Below, piece after piece: positions 44,304 through 53,635 of a DNA stretch of 64,000 nt. The notes beneath the pieces are model-generated. The model saw only the letters and a program-made list of their open reading frames with translations, ran no database searches and was not told the DNA's origin. The translations under genes and the position numbers were made by a program. The stretch is from contig JABTUL010000001.1 of NCBI GenBank assembly GCA_015075425.1, forward strand, positions 248,001 through 312,000, given 5' to 3'. Every line of letters starts with the position of its first letter. The first letter of the stretch is position 1. Origin of the DNA: Spirochaetales bacterium (GTDB lineage Bacteria > Spirochaetota > Leptospiria > Leptospirales > Leptonemataceae).

Positions 44304-45605
44304 ATGGGCGTGATTACGGCGTCGGGAGGAACCTTCCGGGTAACCGGCGGTAATCCGATTGGCGGGCGCATCCGGCCTGCTGGCAACAAAAACGAGGCGC
44401 TGCCACTCCTGGCAGCGGCCTTGCTCACAGAAGAACCTGTCACTTTGCAGAATGTGCCGGACATCGAAGATGTCGCCATCATGCAGGAAATTGTTCAGGG
44501 CCTGGGAGCGCAAATCAAGAGTCGGGACGATCAACTGGAAATCCAGTGTTCTCAGGTGCCGGCCAACCAACTGGATCCCCGGCTAACAGCGCGGATACGC
44601 GGTTCGGTGACTCTGGCCGGACCTTTACTTGCCAGGACCGGTCGCATCTTTCTGCCGCGGCCCGGTGGTGATCGAATTGGCCGCAGACGGATGGACACGC
44701 ACATTCTGGCGCTACAGGCACTCGGTGCCAGCGTGGAAGTTCTGCCCCATGGATTTGAGCTTCGGGCGCGTCAGCTGATGGGGGCTGATATTTTGCTTGA
44801 TGAAGCGTCCGTAACGGCCACAGAAAATGTTGTCTGCGCGGCGACCCTGGCGCGCGGGACTACCATCATCCGGCATGCGGCGAGTGAACCGCACGTGCAG
44901 GGCCTGTGCCACATGCTCCGTGCGATGGGTGCCCGCATAGAAGGCATCGGATCCAACACCCTGACCGTTGAGGGAGTGGATCGACTGCATGGGGCGATCC
45001 ATCGTATAGGTCCGGATTATCTGGAATCAGGTAGCTTTCTCTGCCTGGCTGCTGTGACCGGAGGGGAATTGACCATTGAGAATGCTGGACGCGATGCGCT
45101 GCGCATGATCCGGCTGCAACTGCGTCGACTGGGCGTGGTGGCAGAGGATCGTGGTGAAGACGATCTATTTGTGCCAGGCCGCCAGGAACTGCGCATTGCC
45201 GATGACCTGGGTGGCGCCGTGCCCACTCTTGACGATTCTCCCTGGCCTGGTTTTCCCGCTGACATGACCAGCGTGGCTCTGGTGACGGCCACCCAGAGTG
45301 CGGGGACAGTCATCATTCATGAAAAGATGTTTGAATCGCGCCTCTTTTTTGTGGACCGGCTCATCTCCATGGGTGCGCGGATCGTGCTTTGCGATCCGCA
45401 TCGCGCTGTGGTGATCGGCAAATCGCCACTCTATGGCTCAACAGTGTCCAGTCCCGATATTCGCGCCGGTATGGCCATGCTCATCGCCACCCTCTGTGCC
45501 GAAGGCGAATCGGAAATCCATAATGTGTCGCAAATTGATCGTGGATTCAGCCGAATTGACGAGCGCCTGCGCAGCCTGGGCGCAAAAATCGAACGGTTTC
45601 CGTAA
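44304..45605 (+). CDS. murA: UDP-N-acetylglucosamine 1-carboxyvinyltransferase with Asp in place of catalytic Cys
   Basis: 433 residues. [18 protein letters not shown] carries the conserved Lys29-Asn30, [18 protein letters not shown] the active loop and [15 protein letters not shown] the later conserved Arg. In E. coli the loop reads PGGCAIGARP; here Cys115 is replaced by Asp123. Such Asp variants remain active in Mycobacterium, Chlamydia and Borrelia and are insensitive to fosfomycin, which alkylates the Cys. The enzyme adds enolpyruvate to UDP-GlcNAc, the first committed step of peptidoglycan synthesis. Starts 3 bases after the PIN/TRAM stop codon. Confidence 0.9.
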   Translation: MGVITASGGTFRVTGGNPIGGRIRPAGNKNEALPLLAAALLTEEPVTLQNVPDIEDVAIMQEIVQGLGAQIKSRDDQLEIQCSQVPANQLDPRLTARIRGSVTLAGPLLARTGRIFLPRPGGDRIGRRRMDTHILALQALGASVEVLPHGFELRARQLMGADILLDEASVTATENVVCAATLARGTTIIRHAASEPHVQGLCHMLRAMGARIEGIGSNTLTVEGVDRLHGAIHRIGPDYLESGSFLCLAAVTGGELTIENAGRDALRMIRLQLRRLGVVAEDRGEDDLFVPGRQELRIADDLGGAVPTLDDSPWPGFPADMTSVALVTATQSAGTVIIHEKMFESRLFFVDRLISMGARIVLCDPHRAVVIGKSPLYGSTVSSPDIRAGMAMLIATLCAEGESEIHNVSQIDRGFSRIDERLRSLGAKIERFP

Positions 45606-45829
45606 CAGCCCGCAAGGCTGCCCGCCATCTCCTGGTGCATCGCACCTGCGCTCCGCACCAGATGCCAGAAAAAAGGGAGATATCCATGATCCTTTCCGGA
45701 GGCCCCGCGTCTAACTATGGATTTTGGTTTGACCCCTAAAGTGGAGAATGACATTGTACACATTAGGCGACGGTGGCAAAACCGAACGCAATTTCTGTTT
45801 AGAAAAATTTACAACGAGGAAGAGAGAGC

Positions 45830-46219
45830 ATGAAGAAACTCTGGATAGCCATGGGAATGGCTTTACTTTTGAACATGCCGCTGCTGGCCAATGACATTCG
45901 TGGCGTATGGTTGCGCGATAACGGCAAATCAAAGATTACCCTGGCGGATTGTGGTGGTGGCTGGGTTTGTTCCAAGATCACCTGGTTGCAAGACCCCGGT
46001 GCAATGGACAAATTCAAAAACACCAAAATTCTGGGTTCCCAGAATGGGCGCTTCAAGCTGCAGGGCAGTACCTGGTCGGGAACCATCTACAATCCCGAAG
46101 ATGGTAAGACCTATTCCGCTACAGCAAGCGTTTCAGGCAACACGCTATCGCTCAAGGGTGGCTACAAAGTTCTGGGTACGGTTGTCGGGAAAACCGCAAC
46201 CTTTACCCGATCCAATTGA
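45830..46219 (+). CDS. DUF2147 secreted protein
   Basis: 129 residues. A signal peptide (about 1-20, ending LLAND) is followed by GVWLRDNGKSKITLADCGGG, SKITWLQDPG and NPEDGKTYSATASVSGNTLS, the conserved segments of DUF2147, a small periplasmic beta-rich domain with unknown role. Two Cys residues could form a disulfide. A run of AGGAAGAGAGAG stands 3 to 14 bases before the ATG. It is followed by a strong hairpin. Confidence 0.8.
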   Translation: MKKLWIAMGMALLLNMPLLANDIRGVWLRDNGKSKITLADCGGGWVCSKITWLQDPGAMDKFKNTKILGSQNGRFKLQGSTWSGTIYNPEDGKTYSATASVSGNTLSLKGGYKVLGTVVGKTATFTRSN

Positions 46220-46225
46220 TTCCTG

Positions 46226-46250
46226 GCCCGGCCAGTTTCTCTGGCCGGGC
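46226..46250. terminator. terminator-like hairpin between convergent genes
   Basis: GCCCGGCCAG, loop TTTCT, CTGGCCGGGC: a perfect 10-bp GC-rich stem between the DUF2147 stop (46219) and the pyrC stop (46256). There is no long T-run on either side, so it may work as a bidirectional block or RNA 3'-end stabiliser. Confidence 0.6.
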
Positions 46251-46255
46251 GCATC

Positions 46256-47308
46256 TTAATCCTTCTTAAGTTTATAGTTTATTTTTTGTTTATAGAGAAA
46301 GGGAACGACTTCTTCGCTTCCCAGTGGAAAAGATTCTGGAATTGTCTGTTCGCAGACTTCCAGGGTAATCGTATCTGTGGCCGGCGGCAGTTTATAGAAG
46401 GCTGCACCATGGATGGAAGAAAATTTTTCCAGAGTGCTTCGCAATCGTTCCCCGCCGAGCCCGGCCCGGGCAAAAGCCATGGCGTACAGTTCAATTCCGG
46501 CATGGGCCGTATAGATGCCGGCCGGGCAGCAGCCACTTTCCTTGCTGCTGCGGGGGTGTGGTGCGCTATCCGTACCCAGAAAAAAAGCCGATTCGCCGGA
46601 GACGGCGGCGGATAGAAGTTCGAGTCGGTCTGACTCAGTTTTGGCAACAGGCAGGCAGTAAAGGTGAGGACGCATCCCGCCCCGGAAGATGTCGCTGCGG
46701 TTGATCAGGAGATGGTGAGCCGTAATCGTGGCGGCCATGCGATCCTTATGCGCCCGCACAAAAGCCACTCCCGGAGTTGTGGTCACATGCTCGAGTACGA
46801 TGCGCAAGGCAGGAAAATCCCGAACAATGCTGCTCATTTCTTCTTCCAGAAATGCTTTTTCCCGATCAAAAACATCCACATCCGGTCGAGTGGATTCAGC
46901 ATGAACCAGGAGAGGCAGCCCACATTCTTGCAGGGCTTCCAGCTGAGGGCGGATGTTCTGGATATTTCTTACGCCGGCATCGGAGTGAGTCGTTGCGCCG
47001 GCCGGATAGAGTTTGATCCCATGAATGGTCCGGGAAGCGGCGGCTTCCTTTATCCAGGAGACGGGAGTTTGCTCTGTTAGATAGAGAGTCATCAGAGGTT
47101 CGAAATCGGGGTAGCCGGCCTGTTTTGCCGCACGCAGGATGCGATCGCGATAGGCGGAAGCGTCAGCCGGGGTAAGGACCGGTGGCTTCAGGTTGGGCAT
47201 GACAATGGCGCGGCCAAATCGCTCTGCTGTATGAGCAATGACGCTTTCCAGATACGGCGTGTCCCGCAGATGCAGGTGCATGTCATCGGGACGCAGGATC
47301 TGCATCAA
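46256..47308 (-). CDS. pyrC: dihydroorotase
   Basis: 350 residues, the length of class II PyrC. DDMHLHLRD (metal ligands His11, His13) opens it; GIKLYPAGATTHSD contains the Lys that is carbamylated; LLVHAES, LEHVTT, TITAHHLL and FFLGTDSAPH supply the remaining His and Asp ligands. It closes the pyrimidine ring (carbamoyl aspartate to dihydroorotate). It overlaps the methyltransferase stop by 4 bases (ATGA). Confidence 0.93.
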   Translation of the reverse strand: MMQILRPDDMHLHLRDTPYLESVIAHTAERFGRAIVMPNLKPPVLTPADASAYRDRILRAAKQAGYPDFEPLMTLYLTEQTPVSWIKEAAASRTIHGIKLYPAGATTHSDAGVRNIQNIRPQLEALQECGLPLLVHAESTRPDVDVFDREKAFLEEEMSSIVRDFPALRIVLEHVTTTPGVAFVRAHKDRMAATITAHHLLINRSDIFRGGMRPHLYCLPVAKTESDRLELLSAAVSGESAFFLGTDSAPHPRSSKESGCCPAGIYTAHAGIELYAMAFARAGLGGERLRSTLEKFSSIHGAAFYKLPPATDTITLEVCEQTIPESFPLGSEEVVPFLYKQKINYKLKKD

Positions 47309-48123
47309 TTTTTGACCGGATGCGCCGGTCCTCCGTAGTACGGAGTTTCCAGTTCGATTGTCTTGAGAATGGAAAGGAAATCTCCATTCACATGCGTGCG
47401 TTCAAATTCCATGAAAAGTCCCCAGGCAAGCGACGGAAAAAAACGGGCCAGCGGTCTGGCCACAGCAGGCGGGAAGGGATAGAAATTGGATCCGGCATAG
47501 CGTTTCATTTTCAGAAAGCCGCCAGCCTCACCAAAGGCCTGCAGATCGCGCCTGGTGAAAGAGCGCACATGAGCGGACAGACTGAGCTGTGCGGTGGGCT
47601 GCTGGCCACAGAGCAGCAGCAAACGATTGTGCAGAGAAGCGAGGTTGGGAACGCCCACCAGAAAACGACCGCCTGGCCGGAGAAGCCGCACAACTTCTGC
47701 GCAGATCCAGAAAATTTCCTTAGTATGTTCCAGAACCTGATTGGCAACGATCACATCAAAGAGCGAGCGCCCGAGTCGGTCTTTTTCGATGTCCAGGGAA
47801 CGGACGACAATTCCCGCTTTCCGGCATTCACGGGCATAGGGGGCATGATTTTCAATTCCGTGTAATTCCAGGGTAAAGGGCATGGGAGTCTGCCCCAGCG
47901 CCTCGCGACGGCTCAATTCATTACGAATATTGAGCAGGTCTGTACCGTGGCCGCAACCCAGATCCAGTACGCTGAGCCTGTAACCCCGGGAAGGCTTTGT
48001 TGTGGCAAAGAGGTCCCAGAGCCGGTTCTGCAGTGCCTGGGCGGCCCAATCGCTGATAAGCGGCCGACCGTAGTTGAGATACTCCGTTCCGCTTTTGAGG
48101 GACTTGAAAAATCTGCGTAACAC
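47305..48123 (-). CDS. class I SAM-dependent methyltransferase
   Basis: 272 residues. SAM motif I LDLGCGHGTDLLNI, the acidic strand LHGIEN, and FDVIVANQVLEHTKEIFWIC with RPGGRFLVGVPN mark a methyltransferase of the type 11/UbiE-like class. The C-terminal third is unrelated to known targets and includes a PxFFPSLAWG segment. No substrate can be named. It is the first gene of a two-gene run with pyrC. Confidence 0.8.
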   Translation of the reverse strand: MLRRFFKSLKSGTEYLNYGRPLISDWAAQALQNRLWDLFATTKPSRGYRLSVLDLGCGHGTDLLNIRNELSRREALGQTPMPFTLELHGIENHAPYARECRKAGIVVRSLDIEKDRLGRSLFDVIVANQVLEHTKEIFWICAEVVRLLRPGGRFLVGVPNLASLHNRLLLLCGQQPTAQLSLSAHVRSFTRRDLQAFGEAGGFLKMKRYAGSNFYPFPPAVARPLARFFPSLAWGLFMEFERTHVNGDFLSILKTIELETPYYGGPAHPVKN

Positions 48124-48223
48124 TGCTCAGTCAGGCTGCCCGCTTGTGCGTGCTTGCTCAAGCTTTTTTGCGAAAAAGTGTGGTCTGTAGTTCTACAAAA
48201 AAAAGGGTCGCTTGAGGTCATTT

Positions 48224-48679
48224 GTGAAAATCAACCTGGAGCGAATCAATGATCGGGTCCATCTGCGGGCCGCCGGTGCTAATGGCCGGACCGTTGATAT
48301 TGATGGCTCTGAAAGCATCGGTGGGCAGGATCTGGGCGTGCGGCCCATGGAGCTTGTGCTGATGGCTCTGGGCAGTTGCAGTGCTATGGATATTCTGTCC
48401 ATTCTGGCCAAACAAAAACAAAAGGTGGAGCACTTTTCCATTGGAATTGACGGAGAACGGGAGGCCGGGGTGGAGCCTTCATTGTTTAGAAACATTAAGA
48501 TATCATACGCGTTTGCCGGCGAGCTGGAAGCGGCCCGTCTTGAGCGGGCCATTGAGCTATCTCTGGGAAAGTACTGTTCTGTTTCTCGCACTCTGGAACC
48601 CACCGCACGTATAGAAGCCATGTATACACTCAATGGTCAGGAAAATGCCTATCGCTTTGTTACCGGTTCCCCCTCCTGA
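48224..48679 (+). CDS. OsmC/YhfA-family protein
   Basis: 151 residues from the GTG at 48224, chosen because GAGG lies 6 bases before it; a TTG at 48212 would add 4 residues but lacks a comparable ribosome site. MELVLMALGSCSAMDILSIL and GKYCSVSRTL hold the two cysteines typical of OsmC-like peroxidases (Ohr/OsmC fold), and YhfA-type spacing is followed. These enzymes reduce organic hydroperoxides with lipoyl or thiol help; YhfA itself is uncharacterised. Confidence 0.82.
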   Translation: MKINLERINDRVHLRAAGANGRTVDIDGSESIGGQDLGVRPMELVLMALGSCSAMDILSILAKQKQKVEHFSIGIDGEREAGVEPSLFRNIKISYAFAGELEAARLERAIELSLGKYCSVSRTLEPTARIEAMYTLNGQENAYRFVTGSPS

Positions 48680-48748
48680 GCGTAAAAAAAGGTTTAAGTA
48701 AGTCGATAACCGATTGCCCGCAAGCCTTTCTAAAAAAAACTACCAGGC

Positions 48749-51280
48749 ATGGCCCGTAAAGGCAGCGATTCTGATTCACCCGATGAAGACCAGGCGATAG
48801 ATCCGGAAGCCTTTGGCATTGTTCGCACGGATATACAGGCGGCTCTGGCCCGGGGCCAACGAGTTGTCGATGTAGATATTGATAACCAGATGAAGGAAGC
48901 TTACCTGGATTACGCGATGAGCGTGATTGTCGGGCGAGCCCTTCCCGATGCCAGAGACGGCCTCAAGCCGGTGCACCGTCGGATCCTTTACGCAATGCAT
49001 GAGCGGGCCTGGCGACAGGATCGGCCTTTTGTAAAATGTGCTAAGATCGTGGGTGAAGTGATCGGTAACTTCCATCCCCACGGCGATGCTGCGGTTTATG
49101 ATACCCTGGTGCGCATGGCCCAGGATTTTTCCATGCGGGAAATCCTGATTCAGGGGCAGGGAAATTTTGGTTCCATCGATGGCGATAGACCTGCCGCTTA
49201 TCGTTATACGGAAGCGCGTTTGTCGCGCATTGCTGAAGATTTGCTCGCGGATCTGGACCGGGAGACCGTCGATTTTACCCCAAATTTTGATGACACCCGC
49301 ATGGAACCCGTTGTTCTTCCGGCGGGCTTTCCCAATCTGCTGGTGAACGGGTCCAGTGGCATTGCTGTGGGCATGGCCACCAACATTCCGCCGCACAATC
49401 TCAAGGAAGTTGTGGCCGCCACTCTGCATTTGATTGAAAATCCTGGAGCCACGGTTGCCGAACTCATGAAGTTCGTACCCGCCCCGGATTTCCCCACGGG
49501 CGGTATCATCATTGGCGGCGAAGGACTCAAGTCCGCTTATCATACAGGTAGGGGATCTTTAAGGATTCGTGCCCGGGTCGATGTAGAAACGACGAAAAAG
49601 GGGCGAGACCTTCTGGTGATTACGGAGATCCCCTACCAGGTGAATAAGAACACCATGCTGGAAAAGATTGGTGAACTCATCAATAACAAGCAGATAGAAG
49701 GCATCGCTGATATGCGTGATCTCTCCGATCGGCATGGTATCAGGGTGGAAATTGAAATCAAGAAGGAGGCCAGTGTTCAGGTAATACTGAATCAATTGTA
49801 CAGTCAAACCCAGCTGCAAGTTTCTTACGGTATCATTATGCTGGCGCTGGTCGACGGGCAGCCAAGACTCCTCTCTCTCAAGCAAATCCTTGAGGTCTAT
49901 ATAGCTCATCGCAAAGAAGTCGTGATTCGTCGCACGCGTTTTGAGCTGGACCGGGCAGAAAAACGCGCACATATTCTGGAAGGACTGAAGATCGCTCTGG
50001 ATTTTATTGATGAAGTGATCCGGATCATTCGTGGATCGAGGACGGTGGATGAAGCCAGGCATTCCCTGATGGACCGCTTTTCTTTAAGTGAGGTGCAATC
50101 GAGCGCGATTCTGGAGATGCGACTGCAGAAGCTTACCAGTCTGGAATCTGAAAAAATCGTTGAAGAGTTGAACGAATTAAAAGAGAAGATTAAGGAGTAT
50201 CAATCTATCCTGGCCGATGAGAAAAAACAGTACAGTATTGTTTCTTCTGAACTTGCAGAGCTTTCTGGTAAACAGGTCGCTGCCAGGAAAACGGCTGTGG
50301 ATCACAGTTCCGTGGAAACGGTCTCTTTTGAGGTCACGGATCTCATCGCTGATGAGAAAGTTGTCATTATGATCTCTGATGACGGATTTATCAAGAGAAT
50401 GCCGGAGGACACGTTCCGTAGACAGAAGCGGGGCGGTCGTGGCGTTCGCGGCGCGGCCAGTAAAAGAGAAGATAATGTTCGTTTAACAAAAACGGCCAGC
50501 ACGCATGATCAGTTACTCCTTTTCAGCAATCGGGGAAAGGTTTTTGCGCTCAAAGTTCATGAGCTACCGGTGGCTGCGCGGGATGCTCGTGGTAAGTCGC
50601 TCAAGGCCATTATCAATCTGGCTGCCGATGAGAAGATTACGGCCATGGCATCCGTGCGCCCGAGCGGCGAGACCGGTTCTTTGCTCATGGTCACAGCCGC
50701 CGGCGTGATTAAAAAACTGGACCTGGATCAATTGAGCAACGCGCGCAAGGGTGGGATCATTGCCATTGGTCTGTCCGCCGGTGATGAGCTCATTGATGTC
50801 CGGCTGATGCCACCGGATGGGGAGATTTTTCTGGGCAGCCAGAAAGGACTGGGAATGCGAATCAGTGTGGCCGGCATTCGCAGTCAGGGCAGGGCCGCTG
50901 CCGGAGTTCGGGGGATCAAACTCGAGTCCGGGGATCGCGTGGCCGGAATTGATGTCATTACGGCGGGTAGCAGCCTGCTGGTCCTCTCAGCCCGTGGTTA
51001 CGGTAAGCGTGTGGATTATGAGCACTTTGCCACGCGCGGACGTGGCGGTAAGGGCATGGCCTATTTGAAAGTTACAGAAAAGAACGGTCCGGCGGTGGCG
51101 CTGCGTTCCATTCAGCCCGGAGCCGATGTGATTGTCGTTACGCAGAGCGGGATGACGATTCGTATGGAAGGCAAACAGATTCCGGAGCTGGGACGCACGG
51201 CGGTTGGAGTGCGGGTTGTCAATATTGAGGGCACGGACCAGGTTCAAGACGTAGCAGTCATTGCCGAAGACGAAGAGTAG
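48749..51280 (+). CDS. gyrA: DNA gyrase subunit A
   Basis: 843 residues. Residues 1-40 are an acidic extension absent from E. coli GyrA. DYAMSVIVGRALPDARDGLK and the active region GDAAVYD follow, then AAYRYTEARL with catalytic Tyr153. The C-terminal beta-pinwheel carries RQKRGGRGVRG, a version of the GyrA box that marks gyrase and not topoisomerase IV. In the quinolone region, the residue equal to E. coli Ser83 is Ala114 (codon 49088-49090) and Asp87 is conserved (Asp118). gyrB is not in the window. It abuts the convergent unknown gene at 51281. Confidence 0.93.
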   Translation: MARKGSDSDSPDEDQAIDPEAFGIVRTDIQAALARGQRVVDVDIDNQMKEAYLDYAMSVIVGRALPDARDGLKPVHRRILYAMHERAWRQDRPFVKCAKIVGEVIGNFHPHGDAAVYDTLVRMAQDFSMREILIQGQGNFGSIDGDRPAAYRYTEARLSRIAEDLLADLDRETVDFTPNFDDTRMEPVVLPAGFPNLLVNGSSGIAVGMATNIPPHNLKEVVAATLHLIENPGATVAELMKFVPAPDFPTGGIIIGGEGLKSAYHTGRGSLRIRARVDVETTKKGRDLLVITEIPYQVNKNTMLEKIGELINNKQIEGIADMRDLSDRHGIRVEIEIKKEASVQVILNQLYSQTQLQVSYGIIMLALVDGQPRLLSLKQILEVYIAHRKEVVIRRTRFELDRAEKRAHILEGLKIALDFIDEVIRIIRGSRTVDEARHSLMDRFSLSEVQSSAILEMRLQKLTSLESEKIVEELNELKEKIKEYQSILADEKKQYSIVSSELAELSGKQVAARKTAVDHSSVETVSFEVTDLIADEKVVIMISDDGFIKRMPEDTFRRQKRGGRGVRGAASKREDNVRLTKTASTHDQLLLFSNRGKVFALKVHELPVAARDARGKSLKAIINLAADEKITAMASVRPSGETGSLLMVTAAGVIKKLDLDQLSNARKGGIIAIGLSAGDELIDVRLMPPDGEIFLGSQKGLGMRISVAGIRSQGRAAAGVRGIKLESGDRVAGIDVITAGSSLLVLSARGYGKRVDYEHFATRGRGGKGMAYLKVTEKNGPAVALRSIQPGADVIVVTQSGMTIRMEGKQIPELGRTAVGVRVVNIEGTDQVQDVAVIAEDEE

Positions 51281-52186
51281 TCATTCCGGCCCGCCGCCGC
51301 GCAACTGGTTGATACGAACTTGAGCCAGTCGTCGCAAATCGGCCATTTTATTCAGGTGCAATTTCAATCGGGGATCAACGGTGGTCCGGCCTTCCATCAA
51401 GCGTATGGTATCACGCACGAAACGTAAATCTTTTTCTTGAGTTATGCGCTGTGTTTTAATGAGCCAGATCACCTTGTCGAATTCGTACTTGCGAAAGTGG
51501 ATACGCACCAGAAACTCTACTCCAAATTTTTGCACGGCCTCGCCCCATTTTCCGGCCAGGTTCATTTCCGCTGCCTGAATGGCTTCCGGACTGTCTGCGG
51601 CACGTTGCGGTCGTTCCGGCGCGGGCATTGCCTCCGGCATGAGCTCCTCATCCGGTGACTGCACTTTTATGATCTCATTGAGCCGATTCTCCCGCGCCGT
51701 TTCTGTGAAATCATTGATGTCTGTGTAAAGCAGATGCTGATACTGCTCCAGCATAATGGCTATATTGAGGGCCTTGCCAAAAGGAGTATTGTTGAACTTA
51801 CGAGCATCGCCAATCATTTCGCGCATGATGGTCGTCGCTGCTTTGCGAGCATAGAACTGGTGTTCATAGGCGCGTTCGAGTTGCCGGTCTGCTCTTTCCC
51901 GCATCTTGGTGATTACCCCGGTATCTGCCACCACAAAGCCCCGGACGCTGGAAATCATCAATCGCTCATCCGCTTCCACCAGGTTAAAAGTAAAAATGTA
52001 GTGAGCTTCGATTAAAATACGCAGAAATTCTGTGCACTGGTTTTCCGAGTTGCACAGGTCGCTTAAATGTTTGCGGTAGATGACATCGGAAGAAGGAATG
52101 AATTCCTCACTTTTTTCAGATGCGTTGAGACTACGCAGCCGGTTCACAATCTCCAGTAAATTTTTCTTTAGACGATCCGGCTGCAT
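51281..52186 (-). CDS. conserved-looking cytoplasmic protein, unknown function
   Basis: 301 residues, mostly charged and alpha-helical by composition, with a proline-rich low-complexity link PEAMPAPERPQR (about 190-203). No domain or motif recognised; there are no signal peptide or membrane segments. Its start is 2 bases after the kdsB stop, so it is co-transcribed with the Kdo and queuosine genes. Comparable unnamed proteins are common in spirochaetes, but I cannot match one. Confidence 0.6.
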   Translation of the reverse strand: MQPDRLKKNLLEIVNRLRSLNASEKSEEFIPSSDVIYRKHLSDLCNSENQCTEFLRILIEAHYIFTFNLVEADERLMISSVRGFVVADTGVITKMRERADRQLERAYEHQFYARKAATTIMREMIGDARKFNNTPFGKALNIAIMLEQYQHLLYTDINDFTETARENRLNEIIKVQSPDEELMPEAMPAPERPQRAADSPEAIQAAEMNLAGKWGEAVQKFGVEFLVRIHFRKYEFDKVIWLIKTQRITQEKDLRFVRDTIRLMEGRTTVDPRLKLHLNKMADLRRLAQVRINQLRGGGPE

Positions 52187-52188
52187 GA

Positions 52189-52926
52189 CTAAAGGAGGCC
52201 ATGGGTTTTGAACAGTGCAATAATTTTTTTAAGGTCATCCGGAGTATCCACACCGGGCAGGGCATCTTCTACCAGGTGGACTCCGATTTCATAGTCGTTT
52301 TCAACGACGCGCAACTGTTCGAGTGATTCGGTTTTTTCCAGGCTCGAATAAGGCAGAGTATGAAAATGGAGCAAAAATTCACGATCATAGGCATAGATGC
52401 CCAGGTGCAGATAAATGGGATGATCGATTTTGTTGCGGGGAAAGGGGATCAGAGAACGGGAAAAATACAATGCTCGTTTTTTATGGCTCAGCGCTACTTT
52501 GACTCGATTGGGGTCAAGGGGATCTTCATGGGGATGGAAAGGCCGCGCCCCGGTGGTGACGGCATAGGCGGGGCTGTTTTTTTTGAGTTCTACAACGCCA
52601 TGGATGAGAGCGGGATCAATGCCGGGTTCATCTCCCTGAATATTAACAACAATATCATAATCTGGATAAAATTCGGCAACTTCTACTATGCGATCCGTAC
52701 CTGTGCTGTGGTCTGTGGAGGTCATGAGTGCTTCCCCGCCAAAGGAATGCACTTCTTCCCGGATTCGTTCGTCATCCACGCCCACGACCAGTTTATCAAT
52801 GCCTTTGCATTCGCTGGCCCGTTCATACACCCGGCGAATCATCGTTTTGCTGCCAATCATGGCCAGGGCCTTCCCGGGGAAGCGTTCCGATTCGTAGCGA
52901 GCAGGGATGACACCGAGGACTTTCAT
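52189..52926 (-). CDS. kdsB: 3-deoxy-manno-octulosonate cytidylyltransferase
   Basis: 245 residues from the ATG at 52926, the normal KdsB start and length; the open frame extends 34 codons upstream into the gap with queC. VIPARYESERFPGKAL binds CTP; VVGVDDERI, TSTDHSTGTDR, IVVNIQGDEP and HLGIYAYDREFLLHF are family blocks. It activates Kdo as CMP-Kdo for lipid A core synthesis, so this cell has a Kdo-containing lipopolysaccharide. It is 34 bases after queC. Confidence 0.93.
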   Translation of the reverse strand: MKVLGVIPARYESERFPGKALAMIGSKTMIRRVYERASECKGIDKLVVGVDDERIREEVHSFGGEALMTSTDHSTGTDRIVEVAEFYPDYDIVVNIQGDEPGIDPALIHGVVELKKNSPAYAVTTGARPFHPHEDPLDPNRVKVALSHKKRALYFSRSLIPFPRNKIDHPIYLHLGIYAYDREFLLHFHTLPYSSLEKTESLEQLRVVENDYEIGVHLVEDALPGVDTPDDLKKIIALFKTHGLL

Positions 52927-52960
52927 GATAGCCCCAGAGGCCAGGAAATGAGAGGCCCTG

Positions 52961-53635
52961 TCAAGCGAGAATGGGATCGATCCGATTGGCTTCTTGAAAT
53001 CCGCGGGCTCGAAAATGGCAACTATCACACTTTCCGCAGGGCTGGCCCTGCTCGTCGGGGTTGTAACAGCTACTTGTTAAAGAATAATCCACCCCCAGTG
53101 TAAGGCCCAGCTCAATGATTTCTTTCTTATTCAGGGCGATGAGCGGAGATCGTATTTCTACGGGGTCGCCTTCCTCTCCCGCTCTTGTTCCCAGACGGGC
53201 CATATGGGCAAAGGCAGAAAAAAATTCCGGGCGGCAATCAGGATAGCCCGAATAGTCCAGAACGTTGGCACCGGTGAAAATAACGCTACAGTTTCTGGAT
53301 TCTGCAAGAGAAAGTGCATGGGCCAGAAAAAGGATATTGCGGCCGGGAACATAAGTGACAGGGATACCCGCCTGACTGAACTGATGCTCGGGAACAGTCA
53401 GGGAGCGGTCCACAAGAGCGCTGCCGGAAAAAATTGCCGGGTCGATCTGGATTTGCAGATGCTCCCGTGCGCCTGCCTTGCGGCTCTGCTTTTCTGCCAT
53501 CTGGAGTTCAAAGTGGTGACGCTGACCGTAGTCAAAAGACACAGTAAAGCAATCAAAGCCTTCGTTACGTGCCACGTATAGAGTGGTAGTGGAATCAAGT
53601 CCTCCGCTTAAAAGAACCACGGCTTTTTTGTTCAT
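52961..53635 (-). CDS. queC: 7-cyano-7-deazaguanine synthase
   Basis: 224 residues. PP-loop LLSGGLDSTT, VSFDYGQRHHFEL, TGANVLDYSGYPDCRPEF and a C-terminal zinc site CYNPDEQGQPCGKCDSC. QueC turns 7-carboxy-7-deazaguanine into preQ0, the queuosine precursor. It overlaps queE by 4 bases (ATGA). queD and queF are not in the window. Confidence 0.95.
   Translation of the reverse strand: MNKKAVVLLSGGLDSTTTLYVARNEGFDCFTVSFDYGQRHHFELQMAEKQSRKAGAREHLQIQIDPAIFSGSALVDRSLTVPEHQFSQAGIPVTYVPGRNILFLAHALSLAESRNCSVIFTGANVLDYSGYPDCRPEFFSAFAHMARLGTRAGEEGDPVEIRSPLIALNKKEIIELGLTLGVDYSLTSSCYNPDEQGQPCGKCDSCHFRARGFQEANRIDPILA

Noticed and set aside
45606-45829. CTGGTGC ... GCACCAG inverted repeat after murA, considered as a terminator
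   Set aside because: The 16-base loop and absence of a T-run on the + strand make it weak; no gene on the - strand needs it.
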